DNA of 64,000 nt from Photobacterium galatheae (GTDB lineage Bacteria; Pseudomonadota; Gammaproteobacteria; Enterobacterales; Vibrionaceae). The translations under genes were made by a program, and so were the position numbers. This document shows positions 33,627-42,243 of the stretch, in pieces (the stretch's first letter is position 1; each line of letters opens with the position of its first letter). The notes beneath the pieces were generated by a model. It saw nothing but the letters and a program-made list of their open reading frames with translations, did no database searches and was not told the origin of the DNA. The stretch lies in NCBI RefSeq assembly GCF_000695255.1, contig NZ_JMIB01000032.1:62001-126000 (forward strand), in the 5' to 3' direction.

Positions 33627-34583
33627 ATGAATGTGACTGTTTATGCACCGGCATCAATTGGCAATGTCAGTGTGGGTTTTGATGTATTAGGGGCGGCAGT
33701 GTCGCCCATCGATGGCACCCTACTGGGAGACAAAGTCACCGTGTCGTCTGGCAGTGAGCCGTTTGCGCTGCGCTGCGAGGGAGACTTTGTTGCGAAACTG
33801 CCGGCCGAGCCTGAGCAGAATATTGTTTATCACTGCTGGCAGGTGTTTGCCCGTGAGCTGGATAAAAAAGGCATTGCTCTGAAACCGGTGTCGATGACCC
33901 TGGAGAAAAATATGCCGATTGGTTCCGGGCTGGGTTCCAGCGCCTGCTCAATCGTCGCCGCGCTGGATGCGCTGAACCGTTTTCATGAGAATCCCCTGAA
34001 TGAGACTGAGCTGCTGGCACTGATGGGCGAGATGGAAGGGCACATTTCCGGTGGGGTGCACTATGACAATGTCGCGCCTTGCTATCTGGGCGGGCTGCAA
34101 TTCATGGTCGAGGAACTGGGTATCATCAGCCAGTCCGTTCCATGCTTTGAAAACTGGTATTGGGTGATGGCTTATCCGGGCATCAAAGTGTCTACTGCAG
34201 AAGCGCGTGCGATTTTGCCAGCACAGTATCGTCGTCAGGATGTGATTGCCCACGGTCGTTATCTGGGTGGGTTCGTGCATGCCTGCCACAGTCAGCAGCC
34301 GGCTCTGGCCGCGAAAATGATTAAAGATGTTGTGGCTGAACCTTACCGTGAAAGCCTGCTACCCGGCTTTAAAGAAGCCCGTCAGTATGCGTTGGAAGCC
34401 GGCGCGCTGGCGAGCGGGATTTCAGGGTCTGGCCCGACCATGTTCAGTCTCTGTGATGATCTGGCTGTCGCGGAGCGGATCGCTCGCTGGTTACAGCAGC
34501 ATTATGTCCAGAATGATGAAGGATTCGTCCATGTCTGTCGTCTCGACAGCCAGGGTTCAACAGAAATAGGAAGTGAGTATTAA
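33627..34583 (+). CDS. thrB: Homoserine kinase
   Basis: This 318-residue GHMP kinase phosphorylates homoserine. Signatures are [19 protein letters not shown] at the N-terminus, the ATP loop [20 protein letters not shown] (about residues 94-113), and the C-terminal [12 protein letters not shown]. It begins 2 bases after thrA with the ribosome site inside the end of thrA, and is followed 2 bases later by thrC, so the three are one operon. Confidence 0.97.
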   Translation: MNVTVYAPASIGNVSVGFDVLGAAVSPIDGTLLGDKVTVSSGSEPFALRCEGDFVAKLPAEPEQNIVYHCWQVFARELDKKGIALKPVSMTLEKNMPIGSGLGSSACSIVAALDALNRFHENPLNETELLALMGEMEGHISGGVHYDNVAPCYLGGLQFMVEELGIISQSVPCFENWYWVMAYPGIKVSTAEARAILPAQYRRQDVIAHGRYLGGFVHACHSQQPALAAKMIKDVVAEPYRESLLPGFKEARQYALEAGALASGISGSGPTMFSLCDDLAVAERIARWLQQHYVQNDEGFVHVCRLDSQGSTEIGSEY

Positions 34584-34585
34584 CC

Positions 34586-35875
34586 ATGAAGCTGTATAAC
34601 TTAAAAGATCATCAGGAAGAAGTATCTTTTGCTCAGGCGGTACGTCAGGGGCTGGGCCGAAATCAAGGGCTGTTTTTTCCTGCGGAACTGCCGGATTTAG
34701 GCGACATTGACGCCTTGCTGGCTCAGGATTTTGTGACCCGCAGCAGCCGGATTTTGTCCGCATTCATCGGTGAAGAACTGTCGGCAGACACCGTACAGCA
34801 GATGGTGAGTCATGCCTTTCAGTTCCCGGCTCCTGTGGCTCAGGTAAAGGATGGCGTTTATGCGCTGGAACTTTTCCACGGCCCGACGCTGGCCTTTAAA
34901 GATTTCGGCGGCCGCTTTATGGCTCAGTCGCTGGCTGCGGTGTCTGAGGCCAACGGCAAGATCACCATTCTGACGGCAACTTCAGGAGATACCGGTGCAG
35001 CTGTCGCGCATGCTTTCTATGGCATGGATAACATCAAGGTGGTGATCCTGTATCCGAAAGGCAAGATCAGTCCGCTACAGGAAAAACTGTTCTGTACTCT
35101 GGGCGGCAATATTCATACCGTGGCAGTGAACGGCACCTTTGATGACTGCCAGTCGCTGGTGAAGCAGGCGTTTGATGATGCTGAGTTGCGTCAGGACGTC
35201 GGCCTGAACTCTGCGAATTCGATCAATATCAGCCGCCTGATGGCACAGATTTGTTATTACTTTGAAGCGGTGGCACAGCTGCCGAAAGAAGCCCGTGGCA
35301 ATCTGGTGGTTTCGGTGCCAAGCGGTAACTTCGGCAACCTGACGGCGGGTCTGCTGGCGAAAGCGCTGGGTCTGCCAGTGAAACGTTTCATTGCGGCAAC
35401 CAATGTGAATGATACTGTGCCCCGTTATCTGCAAAGCGGCCAGTGGGAGCCGAAAGCGACCATTCCAACCATTTCGAACGCCATGGATGTCAGTCAGCCA
35501 AACAACTGGCCACGCATCGAAGAACTGTGTCAGAAGCTGGGCTGGGGCCTGAGTGAACTGGGCTACGGCGCAGTGACTGATGAGCAGAGTGCAGAAACCC
35601 TGCGTCAGATGGATGCTGAAGGCTACCTGTGCGAGCCGCATGGTGCGATTGCTTACCGTGTGCTGAATGAGCAGTTACAAGCCGGTGAAACGGGTCTGTT
35701 CCTGTGTACTGCGCATCCGGCCAAGTTTAAGGAAGTGGTGGAAGAGATTCTTGAGAAAGAAATCGATCTGCCGGCACCGCTGGCCAAGCATGGCGCGATG
35801 GAACTGCTGTCTGAAGAGCGGGATAACGATTTTGAGCAACTGAAAGTGGTGCTGCGCGCAGTGCAGTCCGCATAA
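34586..35875 (+). CDS. thrC: Threonine synthase
   Basis: This 429-residue PLP enzyme converts phosphohomoserine to threonine. The PLP lysine is Lys105 in FHGPTLAFKDFGGRF. Other family motifs are TATSGDTGAAVAHAFYG, the phosphate loop VSVPSGNFGNLTAG, and CTAHPAKFKE at the C-terminus. It is the last gene of thrLABC, followed 29 bases later by a strong terminator. Confidence 0.97.
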   Translation: MKLYNLKDHQEEVSFAQAVRQGLGRNQGLFFPAELPDLGDIDALLAQDFVTRSSRILSAFIGEELSADTVQQMVSHAFQFPAPVAQVKDGVYALELFHGPTLAFKDFGGRFMAQSLAAVSEANGKITILTATSGDTGAAVAHAFYGMDNIKVVILYPKGKISPLQEKLFCTLGGNIHTVAVNGTFDDCQSLVKQAFDDAELRQDVGLNSANSINISRLMAQICYYFEAVAQLPKEARGNLVVSVPSGNFGNLTAGLLAKALGLPVKRFIAATNVNDTVPRYLQSGQWEPKATIPTISNAMDVSQPNNWPRIEELCQKLGWGLSELGYGAVTDEQSAETLRQMDAEGYLCEPHGAIAYRVLNEQLQAGETGLFLCTAHPAKFKEVVEEILEKEIDLPAPLAKHGAMELLSEERDNDFEQLKVVLRAVQSA

Positions 35876-35904
35876 ACTCGTTGTTGTGTTGACAGGTTAT
35901 GATG

Positions 35905-35928
35905 AAAGCCCCGTGTTGGGGCTTTTTT
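35905..35928 (+). terminator. Intrinsic terminator of thrABC
   Basis: AAAGCCCC/GGGGCTTT (35905-35912 with 35918-35925), loop GTGTT, is followed by T residues, just after thrC. Confidence 0.9.
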
Positions 35929-36119
35929 GTATCTGTGTCGCACAATTTTCTTTTTCAAACGCAGCGCTGATCATCCATACGTCCTGTTTTGTCTGATTAT
36001 TCATATTGCTGTGTCTTGTTTTTTGTCTGCCTTCTATGTGTGAGCTAAGTTTTATGGGCGAGTTCAACCAGAGCACAGAATCTGGCTCGTTTTATAAGTT
36101 GGCTGATTGAGGAAACGGA

Positions 36120-36614
36120 ATGAAACAAGGTGAAGTCTTAAAGAAAGAGCGGGAGAGGAAAGGGGTATCTCTCGCAGAGATGAGTCAGCACTTAGGCTTG
36201 CCTGAGAGTGTCTATCAAGAGATTGAGGCCGGAAACAGCCCTGCGGAGCGTTGGGGAGGTGTACTGGCTCATATCGCTATTCAACTGGAAACACCATCGG
36301 CCAAGCTGGTGACTGAGACCGGAAGATATCTAGATAAGCGAGAGGGTCAGGCCGGTTCACTGATTCGTGCATATCGGGAAAAGAATGAAACCAGTAAACA
36401 AGATGTGATTGAGGGTGTGAATCAATACATGAAGGACAGGGACGAACAGGCATTGATGACCCTGGAAGAATATGAGCAAATTGAGGCCGGCACGTCCGGG
36501 CTGGAAAAATATGGGCCGATTTTGCTGGGATTTGCTGAGAAAATTGAGCAACCGGTGTTTAACCTGTTTTACCCATGCGATCTCCCTTTTCATGAACTGG
36601 ATGATTATCCTTAA
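36120..36614 (+). CDS. Small protein with two XRE-like helix-turn-helix modules
   Basis: This 164-residue protein has two copies of a Cro/XRE-like module in one chain. Residues 3-60 (EVLKKERERKGVSLAEMSQHLGLPESVYQEIEAGN) form a normal helix-turn-helix. Residues about 78-150 repeat the pattern (LIRAYREKNETSKQDV, then MTLEEYEQIEAGTSGLEKYGPILLGFAEKI) with an insertion in the recognition region. Both halves end in the same EQIEAG/QEIEAG element. This would let one chain act as a pseudo-dimer on DNA. No ligand domain is present. It lies in an accessory patch between thrC and grcA. Target and role are unknown. Confidence 0.65.
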   Translation: MKQGEVLKKERERKGVSLAEMSQHLGLPESVYQEIEAGNSPAERWGGVLAHIAIQLETPSAKLVTETGRYLDKREGQAGSLIRAYREKNETSKQDVIEGVNQYMKDRDEQALMTLEEYEQIEAGTSGLEKYGPILLGFAEKIEQPVFNLFYPCDLPFHELDDYP

Positions 36615-36688
36615 TCAACACCACCCGAAATGTTGCTGATGTCATCATGAGATGTGGATCGGCAAGCAAAGCTAAACGTGTCAATCAG

Positions 36689-36716
36689 CGCCGCAGTGAT
36701 GAAAACTGCGGCGTTG
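36689..36716 (+). terminator. Hairpin after the tandem-HTH gene
   Basis: CGCCGCAGT/ACTGCGGCG (36689-36697 with 36705-36713) lies 74 bases after the stop. The T tract is short, so termination is uncertain. Confidence 0.45.
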
Positions 36717-36744
36717 GTTTAGATGCCATATTTTTCCTGCAGCA

Positions 36745-37197
36745 TCAGTTCATGACTTCCTGATCTAAATTTTCCTTGGCTTTGATGCCCTCAGCATTGG
36801 GTTCAAAGCCCAGCTCTGCCTGATAGGCGGCATCACTGGTTGGCATTTCACAGTGTACATTGAGCGTAGTGCCCCAGGCCTGGAAGGTGATTGAGCCCTG
36901 ACCGGCACTGTGTTTAATGCTGGGGGTGCAGTCTTTGGTTTTCCCCAGAATGGCTTTCACCTGAACGGTATAGGTGTTTCCGATGGGGACTTCACTGAGG
37001 CTCTGACACTTGGTTTTGCCAATGGGGTAAGAGGAAGTCCAGTCAGTACTGAAGCTGCCCGAGACAATTCTCATTTTTGCCGCATAGCCAGCACCGACGA
37101 GCAAGGAAACACAGGCTTGTTCGGCAGCATGAGCTGTCAGTGGGACAGCCAGCGTGCATAATGCAGCCATTAAGACAAAGGGACGCTGTTGATTCAT
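36745..37197 (-). CDS. Secreted or periplasmic protein of unknown function with four cysteines
   Basis: The 150-residue protein starts with a Sec signal peptide (about residues 1-25, ending LTAHAAEQ). The mature chain has four Cys residues (in EQAC, TKC, KDC and VHC), which could form two disulfides, and is rich in beta-type segments such as YTVQVKAILG and SITFQAWGTTLNVH. The ATG at 37197 is chosen because GGAG lies six bases upstream; a start four codons earlier lacks a site. I do not recognise a family. It stands alone on the minus strand in the accessory patch after thrC. Confidence 0.55.
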   Translation of the reverse strand: MNQQRPFVLMAALCTLAVPLTAHAAEQACVSLLVGAGYAAKMRIVSGSFSTDWTSSYPIGKTKCQSLSEVPIGNTYTVQVKAILGKTKDCTPSIKHSAGQGSITFQAWGTTLNVHCEMPTSDAAYQAELGFEPNAEGIKAKENLDQEVMN

Positions 37198-37422
37198 GGT
37201 TGACTCCAACTGTCGTTGTTTTTATGGATTCTCACCTCCCTGAGGTCGATCTTCCCTGCCGTCAGCAAATCTGACGGTTACTTATAAAAATAGGTGTTGG
37301 AAATATGCGCTTTGTTTATCTGCGCTGAGTTTGAAAAAATGAGAAGTTTGTCTTAAGGCAGGGCAGAAAACGCAGCAGAAAGACGGACACGTTGGCCCTT
37401 CAGCGTTTCTTCGGTCAGGAGA

Positions 37423-37444
37423 TTTGATTATAATTTGATTATCA
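37423..37444 (+). promoter_or_regulatory. Tandem 11-bp operator over the promoter of the RHH gene
   Basis: TTTGATTATAA and TTTGATTATCA lie back to back with an 11-bp period. A perfect -10 box TATAAT (37429-37434) is embedded in them. The same unit occurs as a tandem pair upstream of the neighbouring SulP gene (39424-39445, read on the minus strand). Confidence 0.6.
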
Positions 37445-37468
37445 TCACCTGACGAAGAGTAACCGACT

Positions 37469-37657
37469 GTGGAAAGCAAAACGGCCCGTTTTACGGTATT
37501 AATGGACCCTAGAAAAAAGCAGGCATTTGAGAAATTATGCGCTTCTCAGGATCTCACCCCTTCTCAGGTGGTCCGCCAGCTGATCCGTGAGTATCTGGAA
37601 AAACATGATGTCACTTATCTGACTGACGATACCCCCAAGAACCCTCAGGTGAAGTAA
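37469..37657 (+). CDS. Ribbon-helix-helix (CopG-type) DNA-binding protein
   Basis: The 62-residue protein fits the ribbon-helix-helix fold: a short beta strand with alternating residues (TARFTVLMD, residues 5-13), helix A (PRKKQAFEKLCASQ), a turn with TPSQ, and helix B (VVRQLIREYLEKH), then a polar tail. Such proteins dimerise and insert the beta ribbon in the major groove at tandem or inverted repeats. The start is GTG at 37469, with GAAGAG upstream. A tandem 11-bp repeat covers its own promoter. It is convergent with the SulP gene, ending 23 bases away, and no toxin gene is adjacent, so a regulator is more likely than an antitoxin. Confidence 0.75.
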   Translation: MESKTARFTVLMDPRKKQAFEKLCASQDLTPSQVVRQLIREYLEKHDVTYLTDDTPKNPQVK

Positions 37658-37680
37658 TTCCTTGCTGAACTGACTCTGAT

Positions 37681-39399
37681 TCAAGCATCTGTTGCTTTGT
37701 CTTCCCGACGGTGTTTTGTTGCCATCTGTTGCGCAGGTAAATTTGGTTGAGTGCTGCTGTCATGAGAGATGGCTGCACTCAAGGCATCCTGGAGTGTGGC
37801 GCAGTAGCATTGCTCACCAATCAGTTCAATTACACCTGCCTTACGCAGTTTGGCCGAGACCCGCGCATTTGCGTTGGAGATCAAGACAGTTATTCCGCGT
37901 TTTTGCAGGTTACCGATCACAGACGCCAATGTCTTTAAGCCGGTCATATCGATAAAAGGCACCCATTTCAGACGAATAATGACTGTGTCTGGATCGGTAT
38001 GTGTGTTTGCCAGAATCCGTTCGAACTGATCGACTGCGCCGAAGAAAAATGGCCCGTCGACGGTAAATACCAGCACTCCTGGGGGGAGTTCCATCATCCC
38101 TTGCTGGGTGATTTCATGATGCAATTCCTGATGAGTCGCTTCTTTGACTTCAACGCTGCTGGCCATGCGCCGCAGGAAATGGAAGGTTGCCAGTAAGACC
38201 CCTATGTTGACGGCGACGACCAGATCGGCAAAGACGGTGAGCAGGAAAGTGATCAGCAAAATGACGACATCGGCTGTCGGCGCCCGGCGAATCATCTGAA
38301 CAAAATGATGGGCTTCGCTCATGTTCCACGCGACGACGAAGAGGATGGCCGCCAGCGCAGCCAGGGGGATGTAACTGGCCAGCGGTGCCAGCGCCAGCAG
38401 GATCAGCACCAGCGTTAGTGAATGCACTATGCCTGCCAGTGGGCTGGTGCCGCCATTTCGGATATTGGTGGCGGTTCGGGCAATTGCCCCGGTTGCGGCA
38501 AACCCACCGAATAAAGGCGCTGCAATATTGGCAATACCCTGGCCGACCAGTTCCTGATTGGCGTCATGGCGTGTATTGGTCATTCCGTCGGCGACGACTG
38601 CGGAAAGCAAAGATTCAATGGCACCCAGCATCGCAATCGTAAATGCCGGGCCGATCAGTTCAATCACCTGTTCCAGGCGGGTCGATGGCAGGGCGAATTC
38701 AGGCAATCCTTGTGGGATTCCGCCGAACTGACTGCCAATGGTGGCAACACCGCTGAACTGGAAGATCGACTGTAACAGCGTGACGATTAGCAGGGCAACC
38801 AGTGGCCCTGGTATCCGCCTCATGCCCGGTAACTTTGGAGAAAACAGCGTGAGTAAAAGTGCGGTCACAGCAAGCAGGGTCGTCATCCCATGAAAATCAG
38901 GCAAAATCTGCAGTAACTGATACAACTTGTTGTGGAAATGCTGCCCACTGATATCGGGCAGCCCGAAGAAATATTGCCACTGGCCAACCCAGATCACGAC
39001 ACCAATCCCGGCGGTGAAACCTGTGATGACTGGAGCCGGAATAAACCGGATGATCGTGCCCAGCTTTGTCAGGCCGAGAAAAAGCAGCATCACGCCTGCC
39101 ATCAGTGTTGCGACCTGCAATCCCGAGATACCGTACTGGGCGGTGATCCCAGACAGCACGACGATGAATGCACCGGTTGGTCCGGCAATCTGCACTCGGC
39201 TGCCCCCGAGTGCGGAGACGAAAAATCCGGCAACGATCGCCGTGTATAGTCCCTGCTCAGGTTTGGCACCTGATGCAATGGCAAATGCCATGGCCAGCGG
39301 CAGGGCTACAATCCCGACGATGACGCCTGAAATGATGTTTCTGACCCAGTGTTGGCGCTGGAACAAACCCGCCTGATAAGCCTCTTTTACCGCAATCAT
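37681..39399 (-). CDS. SulP-family anion transporter with STAS domain
   Basis: This 572-residue inner-membrane transporter of the SLC26/SulP family moves sulfate, bicarbonate or dicarboxylates; the substrate cannot be read from sequence. The SulP signature is visible (VALPLAMAFAIASGAKPEQGLYTAIVAGFFVSALGGSRVQIAGPTGAFIVV), followed by more membrane segments to about residue 410. A cytosolic STAS domain at about 435-545 has the loop PFIDMTGLKTLASV, where Ser or Thr is typical. The start ATG at 39399 lies about 25 bases downstream of a tandem 11-bp repeat and a perfect TATAAT. It is convergent with the RHH gene, which shares that repeat upstream. Confidence 0.9.
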   Translation of the reverse strand: MIAVKEAYQAGLFQRQHWVRNIISGVIVGIVALPLAMAFAIASGAKPEQGLYTAIVAGFFVSALGGSRVQIAGPTGAFIVVLSGITAQYGISGLQVATLMAGVMLLFLGLTKLGTIIRFIPAPVITGFTAGIGVVIWVGQWQYFFGLPDISGQHFHNKLYQLLQILPDFHGMTTLLAVTALLLTLFSPKLPGMRRIPGPLVALLIVTLLQSIFQFSGVATIGSQFGGIPQGLPEFALPSTRLEQVIELIGPAFTIAMLGAIESLLSAVVADGMTNTRHDANQELVGQGIANIAAPLFGGFAATGAIARTATNIRNGGTSPLAGIVHSLTLVLILLALAPLASYIPLAALAAILFVVAWNMSEAHHFVQMIRRAPTADVVILLITFLLTVFADLVVAVNIGVLLATFHFLRRMASSVEVKEATHQELHHEITQQGMMELPPGVLVFTVDGPFFFGAVDQFERILANTHTDPDTVIIRLKWVPFIDMTGLKTLASVIGNLQKRGITVLISNANARVSAKLRKAGVIELIGEQCYCATLQDALSAAISHDSSTQPNLPAQQMATKHRREDKATDA

Positions 39400-39423
39400 G
39401 TCCGACCCGAAGCGTAAATGGAG

Positions 39424-39450
39424 TGATAATTAAATGATAATTACATTATA
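39424..39450 (-). promoter_or_regulatory. SulP promoter with tandem 11-bp operator
   Basis: On the minus strand TATAAT (39450-39445) is followed by two 11-bp units, TGTAATTATCA and TTTAATTATCA (39445-39424), sitting at the expected transcription start. They match the pair upstream of the RHH gene (consensus TTTRATTATCA). Confidence 0.6.
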
Positions 39451-39539
39451 ATGTGGTGGCAATATCATCCAGCATTGGCAAGACCGCGCTGGGCGAATAT
39501 CCTTAAGTTGATACTTTTATAAAAGAGAGACCGTTGAGC

Positions 39540-39881
39540 ATGAGTGATACCTTACCTCCTTGCCCAGAGTGCAATTCGTCTTATGTCTATGAAGATCAGT
39601 CGATGCTGATCTGTCCTGAATGTGGCCATGAGTGGATTCAGGGTGAAGTCGCAGAAGATCCGGATGCGCTGGTCGTGAAAGATTCGAACGGCAATGTCCT
39701 GCAGGAAGGTGATTTTGTGACCCTGATTAAAGACCTGAAAGTGAAAGGTTCTTCTTCGGTTGCGAAAGTCGGCACTAAAGTGAAGATTAACCGTCTGGTA
39801 GACGGTGACCACAACATCGATTGTAAAATCGATGGTATCGGTGCCATGATGCTGAAATCTGAGTTTGTGAAAAAAGCCTGA
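39540..39881 (+). CDS. yjdM: YjdM/PhnA-type zinc-ribbon protein
   Basis: The 113-residue protein has an N-terminal zinc ribbon ([25 protein letters not shown]) and the C-terminal PhnA domain ([36 protein letters not shown]). It was once called an alkylphosphonate utilisation protein, but E. coli YjdM has no proven role in phosphonate use. The ATG at 39540 is preferred over a TTG six bases upstream because the purine-rich ribosome site GAGAGA is 9 bases before the ATG. A strong bidirectional terminator separates it from convergent grcA. Confidence 0.88.
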   Translation: MSDTLPPCPECNSSYVYEDQSMLICPECGHEWIQGEVAEDPDALVVKDSNGNVLQEGDFVTLIKDLKVKGSSSVAKVGTKVKINRLVDGDHNIDCKIDGIGAMMLKSEFVKKA

Positions 39882-39908
39882 TTCGGGCTGACTTTCACAT
39901 AAAAATAA

Positions 39909-39940
39909 AACGCCGCAGCGATGAACCCTGCGGCGTTTTT
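39909..39940. terminator. Bidirectional terminator between yjdM and grcA
   Basis: ACGCCGCAG/CTGCGGCGT (39910-39918 with 39928-39936) is flanked by A and T runs on both sides. Confidence 0.88.
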
Positions 39941-39965
39941 GTTGCGCTTTTTATTTGCCTGAACC

Positions 39966-40343
39966 TTACAGTGTGTCTGTAAAAGTACGGGCAATCACAT
40001 CACGCTGCTGCTCTGGCGTCAGCGAGTTGAAACGTACCGCATAGCCAGACACGCGAATGGTCAGTTGCGGGTACTTCTCCGGATGTGCGACGGCATCTTC
40101 CAGCGTTTCACGCTTGAGCACATTGACGTTCAGGTGCTGACCCCCTTCAATCCGTGGCGCCTGTTCAACCGGCAGCTCACGGTATTCAAACTCGCCCAGT
40201 TCAGCCGCAGGAACCTCCTGTTCGGCGCTGAAGCCTTCTGCAGCACACAGGCAACGGGCTGTGCCGTTGTCTGTATCCAGCAGCCAGATCGAATTCAGCA
40301 AGTGTGGGTTGGCCGATTGGGTGATTTGAATGCCTTTGATCAT
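39966..40343 (-). CDS. grcA: Autonomous glycyl radical cofactor GrcA (YfiD)
   Basis: The 125-residue protein repairs oxygen-damaged pyruvate formate-lyase by supplying a spare glycyl radical domain. The C-terminal half is nearly identical to E. coli Yfi[20 protein letters not shown] and [27 protein letters not shown], with the radical Gly100 in RVSGYAV. The ATG at 40343 follows AAGGAG; a longer ORF exists but lacks a site. A perfect FNR box lies about 107 bases upstream, in line with induction at low oxygen or acid pH. Confidence 0.96.
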   Translation of the reverse strand: MIKGIQITQSANPHLLNSIWLLDTDNGTARCLCAAEGFSAEQEVPAAELGEFEYRELPVEQAPRIEGGQHLNVNVLKRETLEDAVAHPEKYPQLTIRVSGYAVRFNSLTPEQQRDVIARTFTDTL

Positions 40344-40671
40344 GGCAGCTCCTTGAGTGTGTTCGATCAACAATGAATGGATGTCAGGCCAGACACTGCG
40401 GTCTGCCCTCTATGGCATCCTACCGCGTTGTGACACCGGGCAATTGATCTGCATCAATGGGCTTTCGTCCCTGAGTGGTCTGACTTGCACGAAAGATGTA
40501 CAAAATTGCTCGATCATGGGGCGGTGCATATAAATCACACAACTGAGTGGTCGCTTAATAAACAGTGAAATGCCGCGAAATCGTTGTTTGAGACAGGTCG
40601 TTTGTCAGGCGAGAAAAGTTGGCATTGTTCTTTCATTGTCTAGTTCAGACCTGAATTGTGAGGAAACCCAT
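40344..40671. other. Upstream region of grcA, otherwise empty
   Basis: Apart from the FNR box, this 328-base stretch shows no gene or clear hairpin. It holds the grcA promoter (minus) and, near its right end, the possible promoter of the small ORF at 40672. Confidence 0.5.
40444..40457 (-). promoter_or_regulatory. Perfect FNR box upstream of grcA
   Basis: TTGAT-CTGC-ATCAA is a perfect FNR palindrome (extended to ATTGAT/ATCAAT), centred about 107 bases before the grcA start codon. E. coli yfiD is a well-known FNR-activated gene. Confidence 0.8.
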
Positions 40672-40812
40672 ATGAGAGCGACCACGATCCCTGCGACTGC
40701 AACCCGTGTGCATTATTGCGCCCGTTTACCCCAGGCGAACCGTCCGATTCAGGGCAGAGGTCACTGGCGAACACCGGTCGGGCCGATCAGTCGTCCGAAA
40801 ACGGCATCTTGA
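40672..40812 (+). CDS. Possible 46-residue basic protein
   Basis: This short ORF reads MRATTIPATATRVHYCARLP and continues for 26 residues rich in Arg, Pro and Gly, ending RPKTAS. Its support is a good GAGGAAA ribosome site about 6 bases before the ATG and a position in an otherwise empty gap before ung. There is no signal peptide or membrane segment. I do not recognise it; it may be a real small protein or chance. Confidence 0.35.
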   Translation: MRATTIPATATRVHYCARLPQANRPIQGRGHWRTPVGPISRPKTAS

Positions 40813-40886
40813 TTTCCTGAATAGCCACATCGCAAGATTCAGGTAGAATGTCGGCTCATTGACTGAGACAAGCTGCAGGAGCCGAC

Positions 40887-41588
40887 ATGTCTGCCCCGGA
40901 AACATCCATTTCAGCCCCATTCGACTGGGCGCAACTCTTACAACAGGAACGTCAGCAAGCCTATCTTCAACAGGCAGAGAGCCGGGTTGCCGAAGAAAGG
41001 GCAGCAGGAAAAGCAATTTATCCACCGGAAGTGTCTGTGTTCAGTGCTTTTGATGTCACTCCTTTTGAGCAGGTGAAGGTGGTGATTCTGGGACAGGATC
41101 CGTATCACGGCCCCGGTCAGGCACACGGCCTGAGTTTTTCTGTGCAGCCCGGCGTGAAGGTGCCCCCTTCGCTGGCCAATATGTATAAAGAACTGGCGAC
41201 AGACATCGAAGGTTTTGTCATTCCGGAACATGGTTATTTGCAACACTGGGCTGAGCAGGGGGTTCTGTTGCTGAATACGGTGCTGACCGTTGAGCAGGGA
41301 AAGGCTCATTCTCACAGTAAATTTGGCTGGGAAACCTTTACCGATCAGGTGATTGCCAGCCTGAACCAGCATCGTGAGGGACTGGTGTTCCTGCTCTGGG
41401 GCGCGCATGCGCAGAAAAAAGGGAAGCATATCGACCGGGACAAGCATTGCGTGCTTGAAGCGGCACATCCGTCACCTTTGTCTGCTTATCGGGGCTTTTT
41501 TGGTTGCCGCCACTTTTCTCAGGCGAATCAATGGTTGAGAAAAATGCATAAAAGTGAGATTGACTGGCAAATACCTGCACAAATCTGA
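40887..41588 (+). CDS. ung: Uracil-DNA glycosylase
   Basis: This 233-residue family 1 UDG removes uracil from DNA at the start of base-excision repair. The catalytic Asp71 is in [20 protein letters not shown], the uracil pocket uses LLNTVLTVE, and the C-terminal DNA-insertion loop is [13 protein letters not shown] with the catalytic His. GGAG precedes the ATG. It follows grcA in divergent orientation, the same neighbourhood as in Vibrio as I recall it. Confidence 0.97.
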   Translation: MSAPETSISAPFDWAQLLQQERQQAYLQQAESRVAEERAAGKAIYPPEVSVFSAFDVTPFEQVKVVILGQDPYHGPGQAHGLSFSVQPGVKVPPSLANMYKELATDIEGFVIPEHGYLQHWAEQGVLLLNTVLTVEQGKAHSHSKFGWETFTDQVIASLNQHREGLVFLLWGAHAQKKGKHIDRDKHCVLEAAHPSPLSAYRGFFGCRHFSQANQWLRKMHKSEIDWQIPAQI

Positions 41589-41668
41589 GCCAACCTAATC
41601 TGGATCAAACCCATTTCGGCAGCCCGGTTTACACTTAAAGCTGGAAAGTTAGTGCCCGGGAGGTCGAA

Positions 41669-42208
41669 ATGCTATTGGACAGTATTCACACCGAACATGG
41701 TTATATTAACCGTCTGCTCAGGTTGTTACGCACTAAACTGACTGCAATCAGGGAAGGTCATGAAGTGAATTATCAACTGATTCGCGACATTGTGACTTAT
41801 CTGCAGAATCAGGCTGAGCACTACCATCATCCGAAAGAGGATGTGATTTATCATTACTACATCAAACACTACGGGAACGAACAGCGCATTTTAGATCTGG
41901 AGGCGGAACATCAGGAACTGGCCGAGCTGACCGCAGAGTTTGCGGAAACCGTCGATATGATTCTGATGGATGCCGTGATTCCGCTGGATGTGTTTGCCGA
42001 AAAGCTGAATGTGTTTGTTGACCGGCAGAAACAGCATTTGGAGATGGAAGAGAAACAGGTGTTTCCGGCGATTCGTAAGCGCTTCACACCTGCCGACTGG
42101 GCCGCTGTGGAACATGCGTACCGGGATTGCCTGAATGACCCGCTGTTTGGGCAAGAAGTGTCGGCTCAATATCGGGAACTGGCTCGCCGTTTGGAGCCGG
42201 AAGAGTAG
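41669..42208 (+). CDS. Hemerythrin-domain protein
   Basis: The 179-residue protein is a four-helix HHE hemerythrin domain. Candidate di-iron ligands are His in TEHGYINRLL, AEHYHHPKEDVIY (HxxxE), LEAEHQEL and QKQHLEMEEKQVFP. Such proteins bind oxygen or nitric oxide or serve iron and redox homeostasis; the exact ligand is unknown. A strong GGGAGG site precedes the ATG. It lies between ung and the convergent DUF3545 gene, in a region with several oxygen-responsive genes (grcA upstream). Confidence 0.88.
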   Translation: MLLDSIHTEHGYINRLLRLLRTKLTAIREGHEVNYQLIRDIVTYLQNQAEHYHHPKEDVIYHYYIKHYGNEQRILDLEAEHQELAELTAEFAETVDMILMDAVIPLDVFAEKLNVFVDRQKQHLEMEEKQVFPAIRKRFTPADWAAVEHAYRDCLNDPLFGQEVSAQYRELARRLEPEE

Positions 42209-42243
42209 CCGGACGCGTCAATTCATTCTTTTCATGATTTCCT

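Noticed and set aside
37469..37657. RHH protein as an antitoxin
   Set aside because: No toxin-like partner overlaps or adjoins it; the neighbour is a convergent transporter that shares its operator.
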